In this document: one piece after another, positions 29,564-40,691 of the stretch
Layout of the letters: each line of letters starts with the position of its first letter
How positions within the stretch are numbered: the stretch's first letter is position 1
Source: Colwellia psychrerythraea 34H
Lineage (GTDB): Bacteria; Pseudomonadota; Gammaproteobacteria; Enterobacterales; Alteromonadaceae
Assembly: GCF_000012325.1 (NCBI RefSeq)
Contig: NC_003910.7
Location: forward strand, 5,022,001 to 5,086,000
Direction: 5' to 3'
Length of the DNA stretch: 64,000 bases
Made by a program: the position numbers and the translations under genes
Notes under the pieces: model-generated
Database searches by the model: none
Told to the model about the DNA's origin: nothing
The model's input: only the letters and a program-made list of their open reading frames with translations

Positions 29564-32500
29564 CTAGTCTTTGTCCAACTCGATGTTAATACCTAACGAG
29601 CGGATTTCTTTCAACAATACGTTGAATGACTCAGGAATACCTGGTTCCATGCGATGATCACCATCTACTAAGTTTTTATACATCTTAGTACGACCGTTAA
29701 CATCATCAGACTTAACCGTAAGCATTTCTTGCAAGGTATAAGCAGCACCATATGCTTCAAGTGCCCACACTTCCATCTCACCGAAACGCTGACCACCGAA
29801 CTGAGCTTTACCACCAAGTGGTTGCTGAGTTACGAGTGAGTAAGAACCAGTTGAACGAGCATGCATTTTGTCATCAACTAAATGGTTTAGTTTCAACATA
29901 TACATATAACCAACAGTAACAGGACGTTCAAACTCACGACCGGTACGGCCATCAGTTAATACGAACTGACCACTTTGTGGCATATCAGCAAGCACGAATA
30001 ACTCTTTAATTTCTTTCTCTGCAGCGCCATCAAATGCTGGTGTAGCAATTGGTAGACCAGCACGTAAGTTACCTGCTAAGCGTAAAACTTCGTCATCAGA
30101 GAAGCTTGCAACATCAACTACTTGACGAGACTCACCTACATTGTAGACTTCTTGAATGAAGTTACGTAGTTTGTGAATTTCTTGTTGTGCTTCTAACATA
30201 CGGTTGATCTTTTCACCGATACCGCGACACGCCATACCTAAGTGAGTTTCTAAGATCTGACCAATGTTCATACGTGATGGAACACCTAACGGGTTCAATA
30301 CGATATCAACTGGTACACCGAATTGATCGTATGGCATATCTTCAACAGGTACTACGTTTGAAATAACACCCTTGTTACCATGACGACCAGCCATTTTATC
30401 ACCAGGCTGAATATGACGTTTAACAGCTAAGTAAACCTTAACGATTTTTAAAACGCCAGGTTGTAAGTCATCACCTTGAGTGATCTTACGACGCTTAACT
30501 TCAAACTTCTTATCAAAATCTTCTTTGATATTATCAAATTGCTCAGCAATTTGCTCAAGTTCAGCTTGTTGACCTTCATCAGCTAAGTTTTGTGTTAACC
30601 ACTTGTCACGAGACATTGACGTTAAGTCAGACTCATTTAAACCAGCAGATAACAATAACTTCTTAGTACGTGCGTAAATACCATCTTCTAAAATGCTTAA
30701 TTCATCGCCAAGATCTTTCTTAACTTCTTTAAGTTGCATTTGTTCAATTTCAACTGCACGAGCATCTTTTTCAACGCCGTCACGGGTGAATATTTGAACA
30801 TCGATGATAGTACCTTTAACAGAGTTAGGTACACGTAATGAACTATCTTTAACGTCAGCAGCTTTCTCACCGAAAATTGCTCGTAGTAGTTTTTCTTCTG
30901 GCGTAAGTTGTGTTTCACCTTTTGGTGTAACTTTACCTACTAAGATGTCACCACCATTTACTTCAGCACCAATATAAACAACACCCGCTTCATCTAATTT
31001 AGATAATGCTGATTCGCCTACGTTTGGAATATCTGCCGTAATTTCTTCACTACCCAATTTAGTATCACGTGCAATACACGTTAACTCTTGAATGTGAATA
31101 GTAGTAAATCTATCCTCTATTGCAACACGTTCAGATAACAACATTGAATCTTCAAAGTTGTAACCATTCCACGGCATAAAGGCGATACGCATGTTTTGAC
31201 CTAAAGCCAATTCACCCATATCAGTTGAAGGACCATCCGCTAATACATCACCACGTACAACTGGCTCACCCATACGACACACTGGACGTTGGTTGATACA
31301 AGTATTTTGGTTAGAACGCGTGTATTTAGTTAAGTTATAAATATCAATACCGGCTTCACCAGCATGCATTTCATTTTCATTAACTTTTACAACAATGCGC
31401 GATGCATCAACATAGCTAACTACACCACCACGTTTGGCAACTGCAGTTACACCTGAATCAACAGCTACTACTTTTTCCATACCAGTACCAACAAGCGGTT
31501 TATCAACTCGTAAAGTAGGTACAGCTTGACGTTGCATGTTCGAGCCCATCAAGGCTCTGTTTGCATCATCGTGTTCAAGGAATGGGATAAGTGACGCCGC
31601 AACAGAAATAATTTGTTGTGGAGAAACGTCCATATATTGAACTTCAGCAGAAGCTTTTAAGATAAATTCATTTCTATGACGACAGTTAACTAAGTCTTGT
31701 ACTAACTTGTTGCTATCATTACGTTCAGCGTTCGCCTGAGCGATAACAAAGTTACCCTCTTCAATCGCTGATAAATAATCAATTTCATCAGTCACTAAAC
31801 CGTCAATAACTTTGCGGTATGGTGTTTCTAAGAAACCAAAATCATTAGTTCGTGCGTAACAAGAAAGCGAGTTGATCAAACCAATGTTTGGACCCTCTGG
31901 CGTTTCGATTGGACAAACACGACCGTAATGCGTTGGATGTACATCTCGTACTTCAAAACCAGCACGTTCACGGGTTAAACCACCCGGCCCTAAGGCAGAA
32001 ATACGACGTTTATGCGTTACTTCTGATAACGGGTTGTTCTGATCCATAAACTGTGACAATTGTGATGAGCCAAAGAACTCTTTCACTGCCGCAGAAATTG
32101 GTTTAGCGTTGATTAAATCTTGCGGCATGATTGCATCTAAGTCACCAAGACTTAAGCGCTCACGAACTGCACGTTCAACACGAACAAGACCAACACGGAA
32201 TTGGTTTTCAGCCATTTCGCCAACAGAACGAATACGACGGTTACCTAAGTGATCGATATCATCAACTTCACCTTTACCGTCACGAATGCCGATTAAGGTT
32301 TTCATTACTGAAATAATATCTTCTTTTGACAAGATACCAGTACCAACATCATCTGCATTGCCAACACGACGGTTGAACTTCATACGACCTACCGTTGATA
32401 AGTCATAGCGTTCTGATGCGAAGAATAAGTTAGAGAACAACCCTTCAGCAGCGTCTTTCGTTGGTGGCTCGCCTGGACGCATCATGCGGTATACTTCAAC

Positions 32501-33592
32501 TAAAGCTTCAAGCTTGTTAGTTGAACTATCAACACGAAGTGTATCTGACATGTATGAACCAACATCAAATTCGTTCATGTATAAAGTAGATAATACTTTA
32601 TGGCCCGCTTGGCTAAGCTCGGCTAATAATTCTAAAGTGATAATTGCATTTGCTTCAGCAATTACTTCACCTGTAGATTTGTCGATGTAAGCTTTTGATA
32701 AAACACGACCAACGATATAATCTGCTGGTACTTCTAGTTTTTCCAATTTTGCTTTTGATAAAGCGCGAATATGACGTGCTGTAATACGACGACCAGATTC
32801 AACTAATACTTCACCCTTCTTGATAGAAATATCAAAAATAGCAGTTTCGCCACGAAGACGTTCAGGGATAAGATCCATGATCAACTTATCACCTTTAATG
32901 GTGTAGTCAGTTGTGTCATAGAACATCGCCAAAATTTCTTCAGTCGAATATTCTAATGCACGTAAGATAATTGACGCTGGTAATTTACGACGTCTATCTA
33001 TACGTACAAATAAGTTATCTTTTGGATCGAATTCAAAGTCTAACCATGAACCACGGTAAGGAATAACGCGTGCGTTATATAATACTTTACCTGATGAGTG
33101 AGTTTTACCTTTATCGTGATCAAAGAATACACCAGGAGAACGGTGTAATTGTGAAACGATAACACGCTCAGTACCATTGATTACGAAAGTACCGTTATCT
33201 GTCATCAACGGGATTTCGCCCATGTACACTTCTTGTTCTTTGATATCTTTAACAGTACCTGCTGCGGCTTCTTTATCGTAAACCACTAAGCGTAACTTAA
33301 CACGCAGTGGTGCTGAATAAGTTACACCACGTATTTGACATTCTTTAACGTCAAATAACGGTTCACCTAATCGATAGCTTACATATTGTAATTCCGAGCT
33401 ACCTGAATAAGCTTTAATTGGGAAAATAGAACGGAAAGCAGCCTCTAGACCGGTTTCACCTGTTGGATCAGTATCAATAAACTTGCGGAAAGAGTCGAGT
33501 TGGATGGACAACAAGAATGGATATTCCATTACTTGTACGCTTTTACCAAAGTCCTTTCTAATTCGCTTTTTCTCAAAGTATGAGTAAGCCAT
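29564..33592 (-). CDS. rpoB: DNA-directed RNA polymerase subunit beta
   Basis: Catalytic subunit of RNA polymerase. [18 protein letters not shown] at the N-terminus matches the family start, giving 1342 residues, exactly the E. coli length. The open frame extends ten residues further, but AGGA five bases before the ATG at 33592 favours the shorter form. The rifampicin pocket [16 protein letters not shown] is wild type at the positions usually mutated. The KPGDKM-like [15 protein letters not shown] is present near residue 1070. It is preceded by the rplL-rpoB attenuator. Confidence 0.97.
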   Translation of the reverse strand: MAYSYFEKKRIRKDFGKSVQVMEYPFLLSIQLDSFRKFIDTDPTGETGLEAAFRSIFPIKAYSGSSELQYVSYRLGEPLFDVKECQIRGVTYSAPLRVKLRLVVYDKEAAAGTVKDIKEQEVYMGEIPLMTDNGTFVINGTERVIVSQLHRSPGVFFDHDKGKTHSSGKVLYNARVIPYRGSWLDFEFDPKDNLFVRIDRRRKLPASIILRALEYSTEEILAMFYDTTDYTIKGDKLIMDLIPERLRGETAIFDISIKKGEVLVESGRRITARHIRALSKAKLEKLEVPADYIVGRVLSKAYIDKSTGEVIAEANAIITLELLAELSQAGHKVLSTLYMNEFDVGSYMSDTLRVDSSTNKLEALVEVYRMMRPGEPPTKDAAEGLFSNLFFASERYDLSTVGRMKFNRRVGNADDVGTGILSKEDIISVMKTLIGIRDGKGEVDDIDHLGNRRIRSVGEMAENQFRVGLVRVERAVRERLSLGDLDAIMPQDLINAKPISAAVKEFFGSSQLSQFMDQNNPLSEVTHKRRISALGPGGLTRERAGFEVRDVHPTHYGRVCPIETPEGPNIGLINSLSCYARTNDFGFLETPYRKVIDGLVTDEIDYLSAIEEGNFVIAQANAERNDSNKLVQDLVNCRHRNEFILKASAEVQYMDVSPQQIISVAASLIPFLEHDDANRALMGSNMQRQAVPTLRVDKPLVGTGMEKVVAVDSGVTAVAKRGGVVSYVDASRIVVKVNENEMHAGEAGIDIYNLTKYTRSNQNTCINQRPVCRMGEPVVRGDVLADGPSTDMGELALGQNMRIAFMPWNGYNFEDSMLLSERVAIEDRFTTIHIQELTCIARDTKLGSEEITADIPNVGESALSKLDEAGVVYIGAEVNGGDILVGKVTPKGETQLTPEEKLLRAIFGEKAADVKDSSLRVPNSVKGTIIDVQIFTRDGVEKDARAVEIEQMQLKEVKKDLGDELSILEDGIYARTKKLLLSAGLNESDLTSMSRDKWLTQNLADEGQQAELEQIAEQFDNIKEDFDKKFEVKRRKITQGDDLQPGVLKIVKVYLAVKRHIQPGDKMAGRHGNKGVISNVVPVEDMPYDQFGVPVDIVLNPLGVPSRMNIGQILETHLGMACRGIGEKINRMLEAQQEIHKLRNFIQEVYNVGESRQVVDVASFSDDEVLRLAGNLRAGLPIATPAFDGAAEKEIKELFVLADMPQSGQFVLTDGRTGREFERPVTVGYMYMLKLNHLVDDKMHARSTGSYSLVTQQPLGGKAQFGGQRFGEMEVWALEAYGAAYTLQEMLTVKSDDVNGRTKMYKNLVDGDHRMEPGIPESFNVLLKEIRSLGINIELDKD

Positions 33593-33780
33593 GGGGTTCC
33601 TCAGCTTGCTGGTTATGGCCAAATCTGCCCACTGAGCAACGCTCAGTTAGACAGGTTATGCTGTAATATTTACGTCTAAATACTACTAGATGCTTCTCTA
33701 ATAACGAGAAAATCACCTAAACGCTTAATAATGCATTGTTAGAGAATAAACAAATATTTATTTTCTAACAACAAAAGCGC

Positions 33781-33811
33781 AAAAAGGCCGGTGACGTTTA
33801 AATCACCAGCC
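33781..33811 (-). terminator. rplL-rpoB attenuator
   Basis: On the minus strand GGCTGGTGA and TCACCGGCC form a nine-base stem followed by UUUUU. Partial termination between rplL and rpoB is known in E. coli and keeps polymerase subunits below ribosomal protein levels; the same position here suggests the same role. A second small hairpin overlaps the rplL stop. Confidence 0.82.
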
Positions 33812-33847
33812 ATGCCTTTTCAGGCAAACAATCTGTTTAAAAACAGA

Positions 33848-34207
33848 TTATTTGATCTCAACAGAAGCACCAGCTTCTTCAAGAGTTTTCTTAAGTTCTT
33901 CAGCTTCAGCTTTCTCTACGCCTTCTTTAACAACGCCAAGAGATTCAACTAAGTCTTTAGCTTCTTTAAGGCCTAAACCTGTAGCGCCACGAACTGCTTT
34001 GATTACTGCAACTTTCTTCTCACCGAAGCTAGTCATAACAACGTTAAACTCAGTTTGTTCGTCAGCAGCTTCAGCAGGTCCAGCAGCTGCAACAGCAGCA
34101 GAAGCAGAAACACCAAATTTTTCTTCCATTGCTTCGATTAAAGCAACAACGTCCATTACTGACATTTCAGCAACTGCGTTTAAGATATCGTCTTTAGAAA
34201 TAGACAT
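33848..34207 (-). CDS. rplL: 50S ribosomal protein L7/L12
   Basis: Stalk protein that recruits translational GTPases. It has an N-terminal dimerisation domain (about 1-35), an alanine-rich hinge ([15 protein letters not shown]) and a globular C-terminal domain containing [24 protein letters not shown]. The length is 119 residues. It is cotranscribed with rplJ, 121 bases upstream. A long open frame on the opposite strand is a shadow of its Ala/Glu-rich codons. Confidence 0.96.
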   Translation of the reverse strand: MSISKDDILNAVAEMSVMDVVALIEAMEEKFGVSASAAVAAAGPAEAADEQTEFNVVMTSFGEKKVAVIKAVRGATGLGLKEAKDLVESLGVVKEGVEKAEAEELKKTLEEAGASVEIK

Positions 34208-34328
34208 ACTATAATTTCCTAATTTTTAATAAACAGGCCATTTTTACTTTTCTTATTAAGTAATAAAGCACTGTTTGAAATAACTACAAATACAAAAAGC
34301 TTGGTTATAAGCAATAAGCTTATATAAC

Positions 34329-34823
34329 CTATGCAGCTTCCTGTTCTTTCTGATCGCGTATAGCAGCAAACGTGCGGGCTAATTTGCCTGCAGATGCTTC
34401 TTTCATAACGCTCATCAAACGTGAAATCGCTTCGTCGTAAGTAGGTAGCTTAGCTAACATATTTACGTCTACTGCGTTGCCTTCAAATGCAGCTGCTTTT
34501 AATTCAAAGTTTTCGTTAGCTTTAGCGAAATCTGTGAATAAACGTGCAGCAGCACCTGGGTGATCACTTGAAAAAGCAATTAATGAAGGACCTTTGAATA
34601 CGTCAGAAACACATTCAAATTCAGTACCTTCTACTGCACGACGTGCTAATGTGTTACGGACAACTTTCATCCATACACCATTTTCACGTGCTTGCTTACG
34701 CAATACAGTAATTGCTTCAACTGCAACACCACGGGCATCCGCGATTACAACTGAGTGAGCGCCATTAGCAGCTTCTTGAACTTCAGCAACAATTGCTTTT
34801 TTGTCATCAAGATTGATAGCCAT
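34329..34823 (-). CDS. rplJ: 50S ribosomal protein L10
   Basis: Stalk base protein that binds 23S rRNA and carries L7/L12 dimers. It opens [15 protein letters not shown] and contains [24 protein letters not shown] and [16 protein letters not shown]. The length is 164 residues. It is preceded by an L10-type mRNA leader, so translational autoregulation by the L10-L12 complex is expected. CAGGAG lies about seven bases before the ATG. Confidence 0.96.
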
Positions 34824-34937
34824 TGGCTTTAACTCCTGGTTCAGACCGGTAAAAGTACCGGTATTTACAATCCTTAGCTAATAATTACTTACTAGCTAAG
34901 CCATAACGGCGAGGACCAGAAAAATCTAGGAAATATC

Positions 34938-35016
34938 TGGGTAATCACCATCTACGTAGGATAAATTAAGTAATTAAATCAGAAGAAATAACTACACCTA
35001 CGGTCTTGGACGGGGG
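34938..35016 (-). ncRNA. L10 leader (ribosomal protein mRNA element)
   Basis: On the minus strand CCGTCCAAGACCGTAGGTG is followed by CCTACGTAGATGGTGA. These are nearly the same blocks as in the E. coli rplJ leader (CCGTCCAAGACCGCAGGTG and CCTGCGTAGACGGTGA), and they pair to form the L10(L12)4-binding structure. It lies about 115 bases upstream of rplJ and on the same strand. Confidence 0.85.
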
Positions 35017-35092
35017 TTGTGTATTTATTCAGCTTCATTCGATTTTACTCGAAAAACTGGCCAAAAAAGTTCACAACTCCTACCAAAATTTA

Positions 35093-35125
35093 AGGGGCGA
35101 AATTATAGATTATAATTTCGCCCTT
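35093..35125 (-). terminator. Hairpin after rplKA
   Basis: GGGCGAAATTATA and TATAATTTCGCCC are perfect 13-base arms around a three-base loop. On the minus strand CCTTAAATTTT follows, a weak U-tract. It probably causes partial termination or 3'-end processing of the rplKA message. Confidence 0.65.
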
Positions 35126-35188
35126 GTAAAGATTCAATACACAAAACTTTACTCAATAATATTTACACGTAATAAATTACAGGTAATA

Positions 35189-35887
35189 TTAAGCTTGAGT
35201 TAGTGTTGCTTGGTTGACGACAACGCCGGCACCCATAGTTGTAGAAAGAGAAACTTTCTTCAAGTATTGACCTTTAGCATTTGCAGGTTTTGCTTTTTTA
35301 AGCGCTTCTAGCAAAGACTCTAAGTTTTCTTGCAATTGTGCAGGTTCGAAATCAGCCTTACCAATAGTAGTATGGATGATACCGTTCTTGTCGTTGCGGT
35401 AACGGATCTGACCAGACTTAGCGTTTTTAACAGCGCCAGCTACGTCAGGAGTTACTGTACCAACTTTAGGGTTAGGCATTAAACCACGAGGGCCTAAGAT
35501 TTGACCTAGTTGACCAACAACACGCATTGCATCTGGAGAAGCAATAACAACGTCGAAGTTCATTTCACCGGCTTTTACTTGCGCGGCTAAATCTTCCATA
35601 CCAACGATGTCAGCACCAGCTGCTTTAGCTTTCTCTGCGTTTTCGCCTTGTGTAAATACAGCAACACGTACTTCACGACCAGTACCATTTGGTAATACTG
35701 TAGCGCCACGAACGTTTTGATCTGATTTACGAGCGTCAATACCAAGATTTACAGCAACATCAACGCTTTCACGGAAGTTAGCTGTAGCAAATTCTTTTAA
35801 TAAAGAAACTGCTTCATTGATATCATATTCTTTTGTTACGTCTACTTTTTCACGGATAAGACGAGCGCGTTTTGATAATTTAGCCAT
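35189..35887 (-). CDS. rplA: 50S ribosomal protein L1
   Basis: L1-stalk protein involved in E-site tRNA release and translational repressor of the rplKA message in E. coli. [16 protein letters not shown], the central [16 protein letters not shown] and the C-terminal [15 protein letters not shown] are typical. The length is 232 residues. Its start codon is only three bases from the rplK stop, consistent with translational coupling. Confidence 0.96.
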   Translation of the reverse strand: MAKLSKRARLIREKVDVTKEYDINEAVSLLKEFATANFRESVDVAVNLGIDARKSDQNVRGATVLPNGTGREVRVAVFTQGENAEKAKAAGADIVGMEDLAAQVKAGEMNFDVVIASPDAMRVVGQLGQILGPRGLMPNPKVGTVTPDVAGAVKNAKSGQIRYRNDKNGIIHTTIGKADFEPAQLQENLESLLEALKKAKPANAKGQYLKKVSLSTTMGAGVVVNQATLTQA

Positions 35888-35890
35888 TGA

Positions 35891-36319
35891 TTAGTCCTCT
35901 ACCACTAAACCCATTGAACGAGCAGAACCCGCAATGGTACGCACTGCAGCTTCAAGTGAACCAGCAGTTAAATCAGGTTCTTTTGTCTTAACGATTTCTT
36001 CAAGTTGAGCTGTAGTAACAGTTCCAACTTTATCAGTGTTAGGACGACCAGAGCCGCTTTTTATGCCAGCTGCTTTTTTCAATAAGAAAGAAGCAGGTGG
36101 AGTTTTTGTTTCGAAAGTAAACGAACGGTCACTATATACAGTAATTACTACTGGAACCGGAGCGCCTTTTTCTAAAGAATCTGTTTTCGCGTTGAACGCT
36201 TTACAGAATTCCATGATGTTAACACCATGTTGACCTAATGCAGGACCAACTGGTGGTGACGGGTTAGCTGCACCAGCAGCTACTTGTAGCTTGATTAAAG
36301 CTTGGACTTTCTTAGCCAT
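35891..36319 (-). CDS. rplK: 50S ribosomal protein L11
   Basis: GTPase-centre protein needed for stringent-response RelA activation. [40 protein letters not shown] and [13 protein letters not shown] are typical. I chose the start at 36319, giving 142 residues as in E. coli; the frame runs 21 residues further upstream without family similarity. It is the first gene of rplKAJL-rpoBC, preceded by a good promoter at 36491-36520. It is no longer adjacent to nusG. Confidence 0.96.
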   Translation of the reverse strand: MAKKVQALIKLQVAAGAANPSPPVGPALGQHGVNIMEFCKAFNAKTDSLEKGAPVPVVITVYSDRSFTFETKTPPASFLLKKAAGIKSGSGRPNTDKVGTVTTAQLEEIVKTKEPDLTAGSLEAAVRTIAGSARSMGLVVED

Positions 36320-36490
36320 TTTAAAATACCTTTTGTTTGGGTAGTTAACGCAATCACTTAACATTAAGGTGGAATTCACCAACTCGACATAAAGTTTTCG
36401 CTTCCCTGTTTACAAAATTCGCTTTAAAAACAATTGTTTTCACAACAGAATAAAGCGCATTTAGTGCGCGCTAAAAATAAGCGGCAGCGG

Positions 36491-36520
36491 ATTATATATT
36501 AACCAGCCATATCATTTCAA
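36491..36520 (-). promoter_or_regulatory. Sigma-70 promoter of rplKAJL-rpoBC
   Basis: On the minus strand -35 TTGAAA (36520-36515), 18-base spacer, -10 TATAAT (36496-36491), followed by CCGC. The leader of about 165 bases to rplK contains small hairpins; an L1 autoregulatory site would be expected there but I cannot identify one securely. Confidence 0.8.
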
Positions 36521-36590
36521 GCGCTTTTATTGTTACCTAGAAAATAGTGGTGTTCTGTATTTACATCAAACCACTGTTTCCCCTGTAAAA

Positions 36591-37694
36591 TCAGCGTTTT
36601 TCCGCTACTTTATTAGTAGTAGAAATGGTAGCTTCTATACGACGGTTTTGTTCGTGAGCTGCAGCTGTATTATCTGTATTTAGTAATTCGCTTTCACCAT
36701 AACCTATCGAATTTAAACGACTTGCATCAACACCAAAGTCATTAATTAAAACATCAACAACAGCCTGAGCACGCTTAGCAGATAAAGTCTGGTTATATGC
36801 AGCACTTCCCTTTGCTGAACTATGCCCTTTAATTGTTAAACTAAGATCTGGATAAGCTTCCATAAATTTAGCGACTTTAACCATAATTGGTTTATATTTT
36901 TCTTTAACTACGGCTTTATTGCTATCAAAGTTAATAAGTAACTCAACGGTATCTTGCGCTTCAGTAAAAACAGTACAGCCTACTTCATTTACTTTGTCCG
37001 TTGCAGGAGTATTAGCGCAATTATCTTTGCTATCTAATACACCATCATTATCACTATCTAATTCAGCGATAGGAGCAACAGCAGCGATAGGGGCAACAAC
37101 GGCAGCTTTAGTTTTTACTGGCTCACTACGCTTTATTTCAGCTTTTTGTGTACCAAAGAAATAGATAAAGCCTAACTTAGCAGATAGGTCAGTGTAATTA
37201 TCTTCAAATTGATAATGGCCTTTTCCTTCAAAATAAAGTGCCATATTCTTACTTAAATAATGACGGTAGCCAGCACCTAATGCTGCAGAAAGATTTGATT
37301 CCTCAACATCTAAAACATCTGCGCCACCCACAACATAAAAACTTTCTTTAAATGGGAAATATAATAGATCTAACGCAATACTTTTGCCTGATGATAAATC
37401 AACGTTATGATTTTCAGCAACCGGATTAAAATGAGTATAAGAAAGTCTAGTTTCAAATAACTCTGAGATACGGTAACCCGCCTCCGCACCTACACCTGAA
37501 GCATGATCAATTGATGAGTTGGCATTGCTATTAAAAAGACGATCCTCATCTGTTTTTAAATACAAAGTATGGCCACCAAGATACACCTTGCCAACTAAAC
37601 TCTCAGCACTTGGCTGCTCAGCAGCTGATAACGATAAAGAAAAAATTGATAAACCGATAAACTGGCTTATTTTTGAAACTGGTAAGTAGCGCAT
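36591..37694 (-). CDS. OmpA-family outer-membrane protein
   Basis: A 367-residue protein with a signal peptide (cleavage near SAA, about residue 25), an N-terminal eight-stranded barrel-like region to about residue 180, and a Pro/Ala-rich linker. A calcium-binding type 3 repeat DSDNDGVLDSKDNC comes next (about 215-228). The C-terminal OmpA peptidoglycan-binding domain has INFDSNKAVV and a TIKGHSSAKGS...LSAKRAQAVVDVL segment. It anchors the outer membrane to peptidoglycan. It lies on the rplK side of a 4.3 kb block that separates nusG from rplK. Confidence 0.9.
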   Translation of the reverse strand: MRYLPVSKISQFIGLSIFSLSLSAAEQPSAESLVGKVYLGGHTLYLKTDEDRLFNSNANSSIDHASGVGAEAGYRISELFETRLSYTHFNPVAENHNVDLSSGKSIALDLLYFPFKESFYVVGGADVLDVEESNLSAALGAGYRHYLSKNMALYFEGKGHYQFEDNYTDLSAKLGFIYFFGTQKAEIKRSEPVKTKAAVVAPIAAVAPIAELDSDNDGVLDSKDNCANTPATDKVNEVGCTVFTEAQDTVELLINFDSNKAVVKEKYKPIMVKVAKFMEAYPDLSLTIKGHSSAKGSAAYNQTLSAKRAQAVVDVLINDFGVDASRLNSIGYGESELLNTDNTAAAHEQNRRIEATISTTNKVAEKR

Positions 37695-37957
37695 TACATA
37701 TTATCCCTATGAATGTAGTCCAATGATTGGTTTTTTACGGCGCATATTTTAATCGTTTCTTCTTTATGTTGCAGCAATTAGTTATCAATTTGTAAAAATA
37801 TCTTTCAAATTGTTATTAAAAAGACATTGATAAGCTGTATTTCGGGCTACATAGGCCTTTACCTCCTTGTTTGGGCTAAAGTCTCTTACATTTAACATTT
37901 TAATTTTAGTTATAATGTTTTCATAAAAATGTCAGTCACATTATTACTAGGTCTCAT

Positions 37958-38773
37958 ATGTCTATATCTGCACACAACAGCAAACTACAAAGGTTTGTTG
38001 AAAGTAAAAAATTCCAAAGTTTTCTTATTTTTCTTATCCTCTTTAATGCAATTAGTCTGGGCCTTGAAACAAGCCAGTTTGGTAAAGCTAATGCTGAGCT
38101 TTTACACACCATAGATACGACCATCCTAGTACTGTTCACAATTGAGCTTTTATTAAAATTCATTGTTTATCGAAATCAATTTTTTCGTTCAGGATGGAAC
38201 TGGTTTGATTTTATAATCGTTGCCATTTCCTGGGCACCTACAAGCGGTGCATTATCGGTTTTACGCGCCTTTAGAATATTGAGAGTTTTACGGTTACTTT
38301 CTGTCGTTCCGCAAATGCGTCGTGTGATAGGCGCCCTAGGGCATTCATTACCAGGTATGGCTTCAGTAGTTGGTGTCTTGAGTATTATATTTTATGTGTC
38401 CGCTGTACTAACCACTAAGATATTTGGCACTCATAGTGATGCGAACATGCAGGAATGGTTTGGCAACATTGGGGCTTCTGCTTACACCTTATTTCAGGTA
38501 ATGACATTAGAGAGTTGGTCTATGGGGATAGTTCGTCCAACCATGGAGTTATTTCCCCTCTCTTGGGTATTCTTTGTACCCTTTATCATTATTACCAGCT
38601 TCGCAGTCCTTAACTTATTTATTGGTATTATAGTTGATGCGATGCAAGTCATGCATGAAGAAGAAGGTAAACCTAAACAAGTCATAGCAACTAAAGAAGA
38701 TATGTTAATACTTGAACAAAAAATTGATAAACTAAATCAATTACTACAGAGTAAATCTAAGCCTGATAAATAG
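37958..38773 (+). CDS. Voltage-gated sodium channel, NaChBac/NavAb family
   Basis: A single six-helix subunit of 271 residues that would assemble as a tetramer in the inner membrane. S1-S3 span about residues 20-92. S4 carries Arg103, 106, 109 and 112 at every third position (VLRAFRILRVLRLL). The pore helix and selectivity filter read TLESWS (183-188) within FQVMTLESWSMGIVRP, the sodium-selective signature of NavAb. S6 ends in NLFIGIIVDAMQVM, and a C-terminal coiled coil covers about 245-265. Such channels support sodium-dependent motility and pH homeostasis in marine and alkaliphilic bacteria. AGG lies six bases before the ATG. Confidence 0.93.
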   Translation: MSISAHNSKLQRFVESKKFQSFLIFLILFNAISLGLETSQFGKANAELLHTIDTTILVLFTIELLLKFIVYRNQFFRSGWNWFDFIIVAISWAPTSGALSVLRAFRILRVLRLLSVVPQMRRVIGALGHSLPGMASVVGVLSIIFYVSAVLTTKIFGTHSDANMQEWFGNIGASAYTLFQVMTLESWSMGIVRPTMELFPLSWVFFVPFIIITSFAVLNLFIGIIVDAMQVMHEEEGKPKQVIATKEDMLILEQKIDKLNQLLQSKSKPDK

Positions 38774-38870
38774 TAGAATTGAGTATTATCTTATGTGATT
38801 AAAGTATTACCAAATTAATACCAATAAGTTAAGGTTAACTTTATAAAAAATATAACCTTACGGTAAAAAA

Positions 38871-40691
38871 ATGACAACGGTTTCCCTTTATTCTCGTTTA
38901 TGTAAACTACTGCCACTTGCTATGGTGATTATTGTCTCTGCTTGTAGCAGCACACCACAACCAAGCAACCCACCTCCCCTAACCAAGGCTAATATTTATA
39001 TTAACCAGCTGGCTTTTGACGTGCAAGCGCCCAAACAAGCAGTAGTTGCTTTACCCATAGGTGAAACAGCAAGTCGTTTTATCGTTTATCAAGATTCAAA
39101 CATGATTTATCAAGGTAAGCTTACTTCTCAACCAAGCTTCTCTGAATGGGGGCAAGGTGCTCACTATTACCTCGCTGATTTCTCGCAAGTAAAACGCCGA
39201 GGTGAATTTCATATTGTAGTAAATACACCCAAGCAGCAACTAGCTTCATCAACGTTCGCGATTAAACATAATGCTTACTTTGCACTTACCGCCAAATCAC
39301 TAATCAATTACTTTAAAGCAAGTCGTCATACTAATCCGAGAGATGAATCTATTCGCATGATTGGTACTGAACGTTACGTTAATGTTTCAGGTGGTTGGGT
39401 AGATGCAGGAGGGGATCAGGGCAAACACTTAAGTCAGCATACTGAGTCTAACTTTTTAATTCCTCAACAAGGCGCAATAGCTACCTGGGCCATGGCAAAA
39501 TCTTATGATAGCTTAAATCGATTGTATGACCGCAAGGCATTAACATTGGAGCTTGCTGAGGAAGTTATTTGGGGCGCAGATTATCTACATAGAATATTAG
39601 ACAGTGAAGGCTATTTTTATACCAATATTTACGACCAACGAGGCTTGGCAGAAGAGCGTTTAATCTCAGGTTATCAAGGAGCTGAAGGTGATTATAACAC
39701 TAACTTCCAAGCCGCTTTTCGTGAAGGCGGAGGCATAGCTATTGCTGCGTTAGTAAGAGCACATGAACTGAGTAATAAAACAGGTGTTCAAGGTGAATTT
39801 TCTGCAAAGCAGTATTTAATCGATGCGGAACGTGCTTTTACTCATTTACAAAAGAACAACCTACGTTATGTTGATAATGGTAAAGAAAATATTATCGATG
39901 ATTACACTGCCCTCATTGCGGCCACTGAACTTTATCGCATAACTAAAAAATCGAAATACTTAAAAACCGCGCGTCACCGTGCTCATAACTTAAATAATAG
40001 AATGACTTCACAAGGTTGGTTTGTCAGCGATGATGATAATAGACCCTTTTATCATGGGGCTGAAGCAGGATTACCTGTTATTGCCTTAGTTGATTATTTA
40101 GCAATAGAGCGTAATCGACAAATTAAAACTAAAACTAAACGGACTATTAAACTATCGCTTGATTATCAACTCGCCTTAAATTCTCAGGTTGCTAATCCAT
40201 TTAATTTGGCACGCCAAACATTTAAAAGCTACAAAGATGGCCAGCACACTAAACAACAAGAAGGCTTCTTTATACCGCATGCAAGTGAAGCTAGCCATGC
40301 TTGGCAAGGTGAAAATTCACGCTTGGCCTCATTAACCGCTGCAGCAATATGGGGTGGTAAAATCACTCACAGTGATAAAAGTGGTGCTTTTGGTATCAAT
40401 GATGAACTCGCTTATTTTGCACAAAGCCAAATAGATTGGATCATGGGTAAAAATCCTTACCAAGTAAGTATGTTATACGGTTTTGGCGTTAATAACCCAC
40501 CGCATGCTAAAAGTGCGGGTACTATGTTAAATGGTGGTATTTCAAATGGTATCACTGGCGCAACATCATACCTAAATGGCCGTGGCATTACTTGGGCTGA
40601 AGGACCTGATGAAAATAATAGGCGCTGGGTAGAACAATGGTTACAAAATTCAACCTGGTATTTGTTAGCTATGACGGCAATGACTGAGTAA
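38871..40691 (+). CDS. Glycoside hydrolase family 9 lipoprotein
   Basis: A 606-residue protein with a lipobox VSAC (Cys25), so it is a membrane-anchored lipoprotein. An N-terminal Ig-like CelD_N domain (about 38-125) precedes the alpha/alpha-six barrel. The family 9 nucleophile-activating aspartates lie in GGWVDAGGDQGKHL (around residue 175). The C-terminus has DWIMGKNPYQVSMLYGFG and WAEGPDENNRRW with the catalytic acid region. GH9 includes endoglucanases and, in Vibrio-type bacteria, exo-glucosaminidases; the substrate (cellulose-type, beta-glucan or chitosan oligomers) cannot be decided. It follows the sodium channel gene by 97 bases. Confidence 0.86.
   Translation: MTTVSLYSRLCKLLPLAMVIIVSACSSTPQPSNPPPLTKANIYINQLAFDVQAPKQAVVALPIGETASRFIVYQDSNMIYQGKLTSQPSFSEWGQGAHYYLADFSQVKRRGEFHIVVNTPKQQLASSTFAIKHNAYFALTAKSLINYFKASRHTNPRDESIRMIGTERYVNVSGGWVDAGGDQGKHLSQHTESNFLIPQQGAIATWAMAKSYDSLNRLYDRKALTLELAEEVIWGADYLHRILDSEGYFYTNIYDQRGLAEERLISGYQGAEGDYNTNFQAAFREGGGIAIAALVRAHELSNKTGVQGEFSAKQYLIDAERAFTHLQKNNLRYVDNGKENIIDDYTALIAATELYRITKKSKYLKTARHRAHNLNNRMTSQGWFVSDDDNRPFYHGAEAGLPVIALVDYLAIERNRQIKTKTKRTIKLSLDYQLALNSQVANPFNLARQTFKSYKDGQHTKQQEGFFIPHASEASHAWQGENSRLASLTAAAIWGGKITHSDKSGAFGINDELAYFAQSQIDWIMGKNPYQVSMLYGFGVNNPPHAKSAGTMLNGGISNGITGATSYLNGRGITWAEGPDENNRRWVEQWLQNSTWYLLAMTAMTE

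Larger units (their letters stand above)
34824..35188. other. Gene-free leader region between rplA and rplJ
   Basis: The region contains the rplA-side hairpin (35093-35125) and the L10 leader (34938-35016), with the rplJ ribosome binding site next to 34824. A rplJ promoter is likely between the hairpin and the leader, but no convincing -35/-10 pair could be fixed. There is no coding sequence. Confidence 0.7.

Noticed and set aside
29564..33592. Possible rifampicin resistance allele in rpoB, and streptomycin resistance allele in rpsL
   Set aside because: The central rifampicin region and the two S12 lysines are wild type at the usual mutation positions.
33852..34214. 120-residue open frame antisense to rplL
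   Set aside because: It mirrors the Ala/Glu/Lys codons of rplL almost end to end and has the Ser/Ala-rich composition typical of an antisense shadow.
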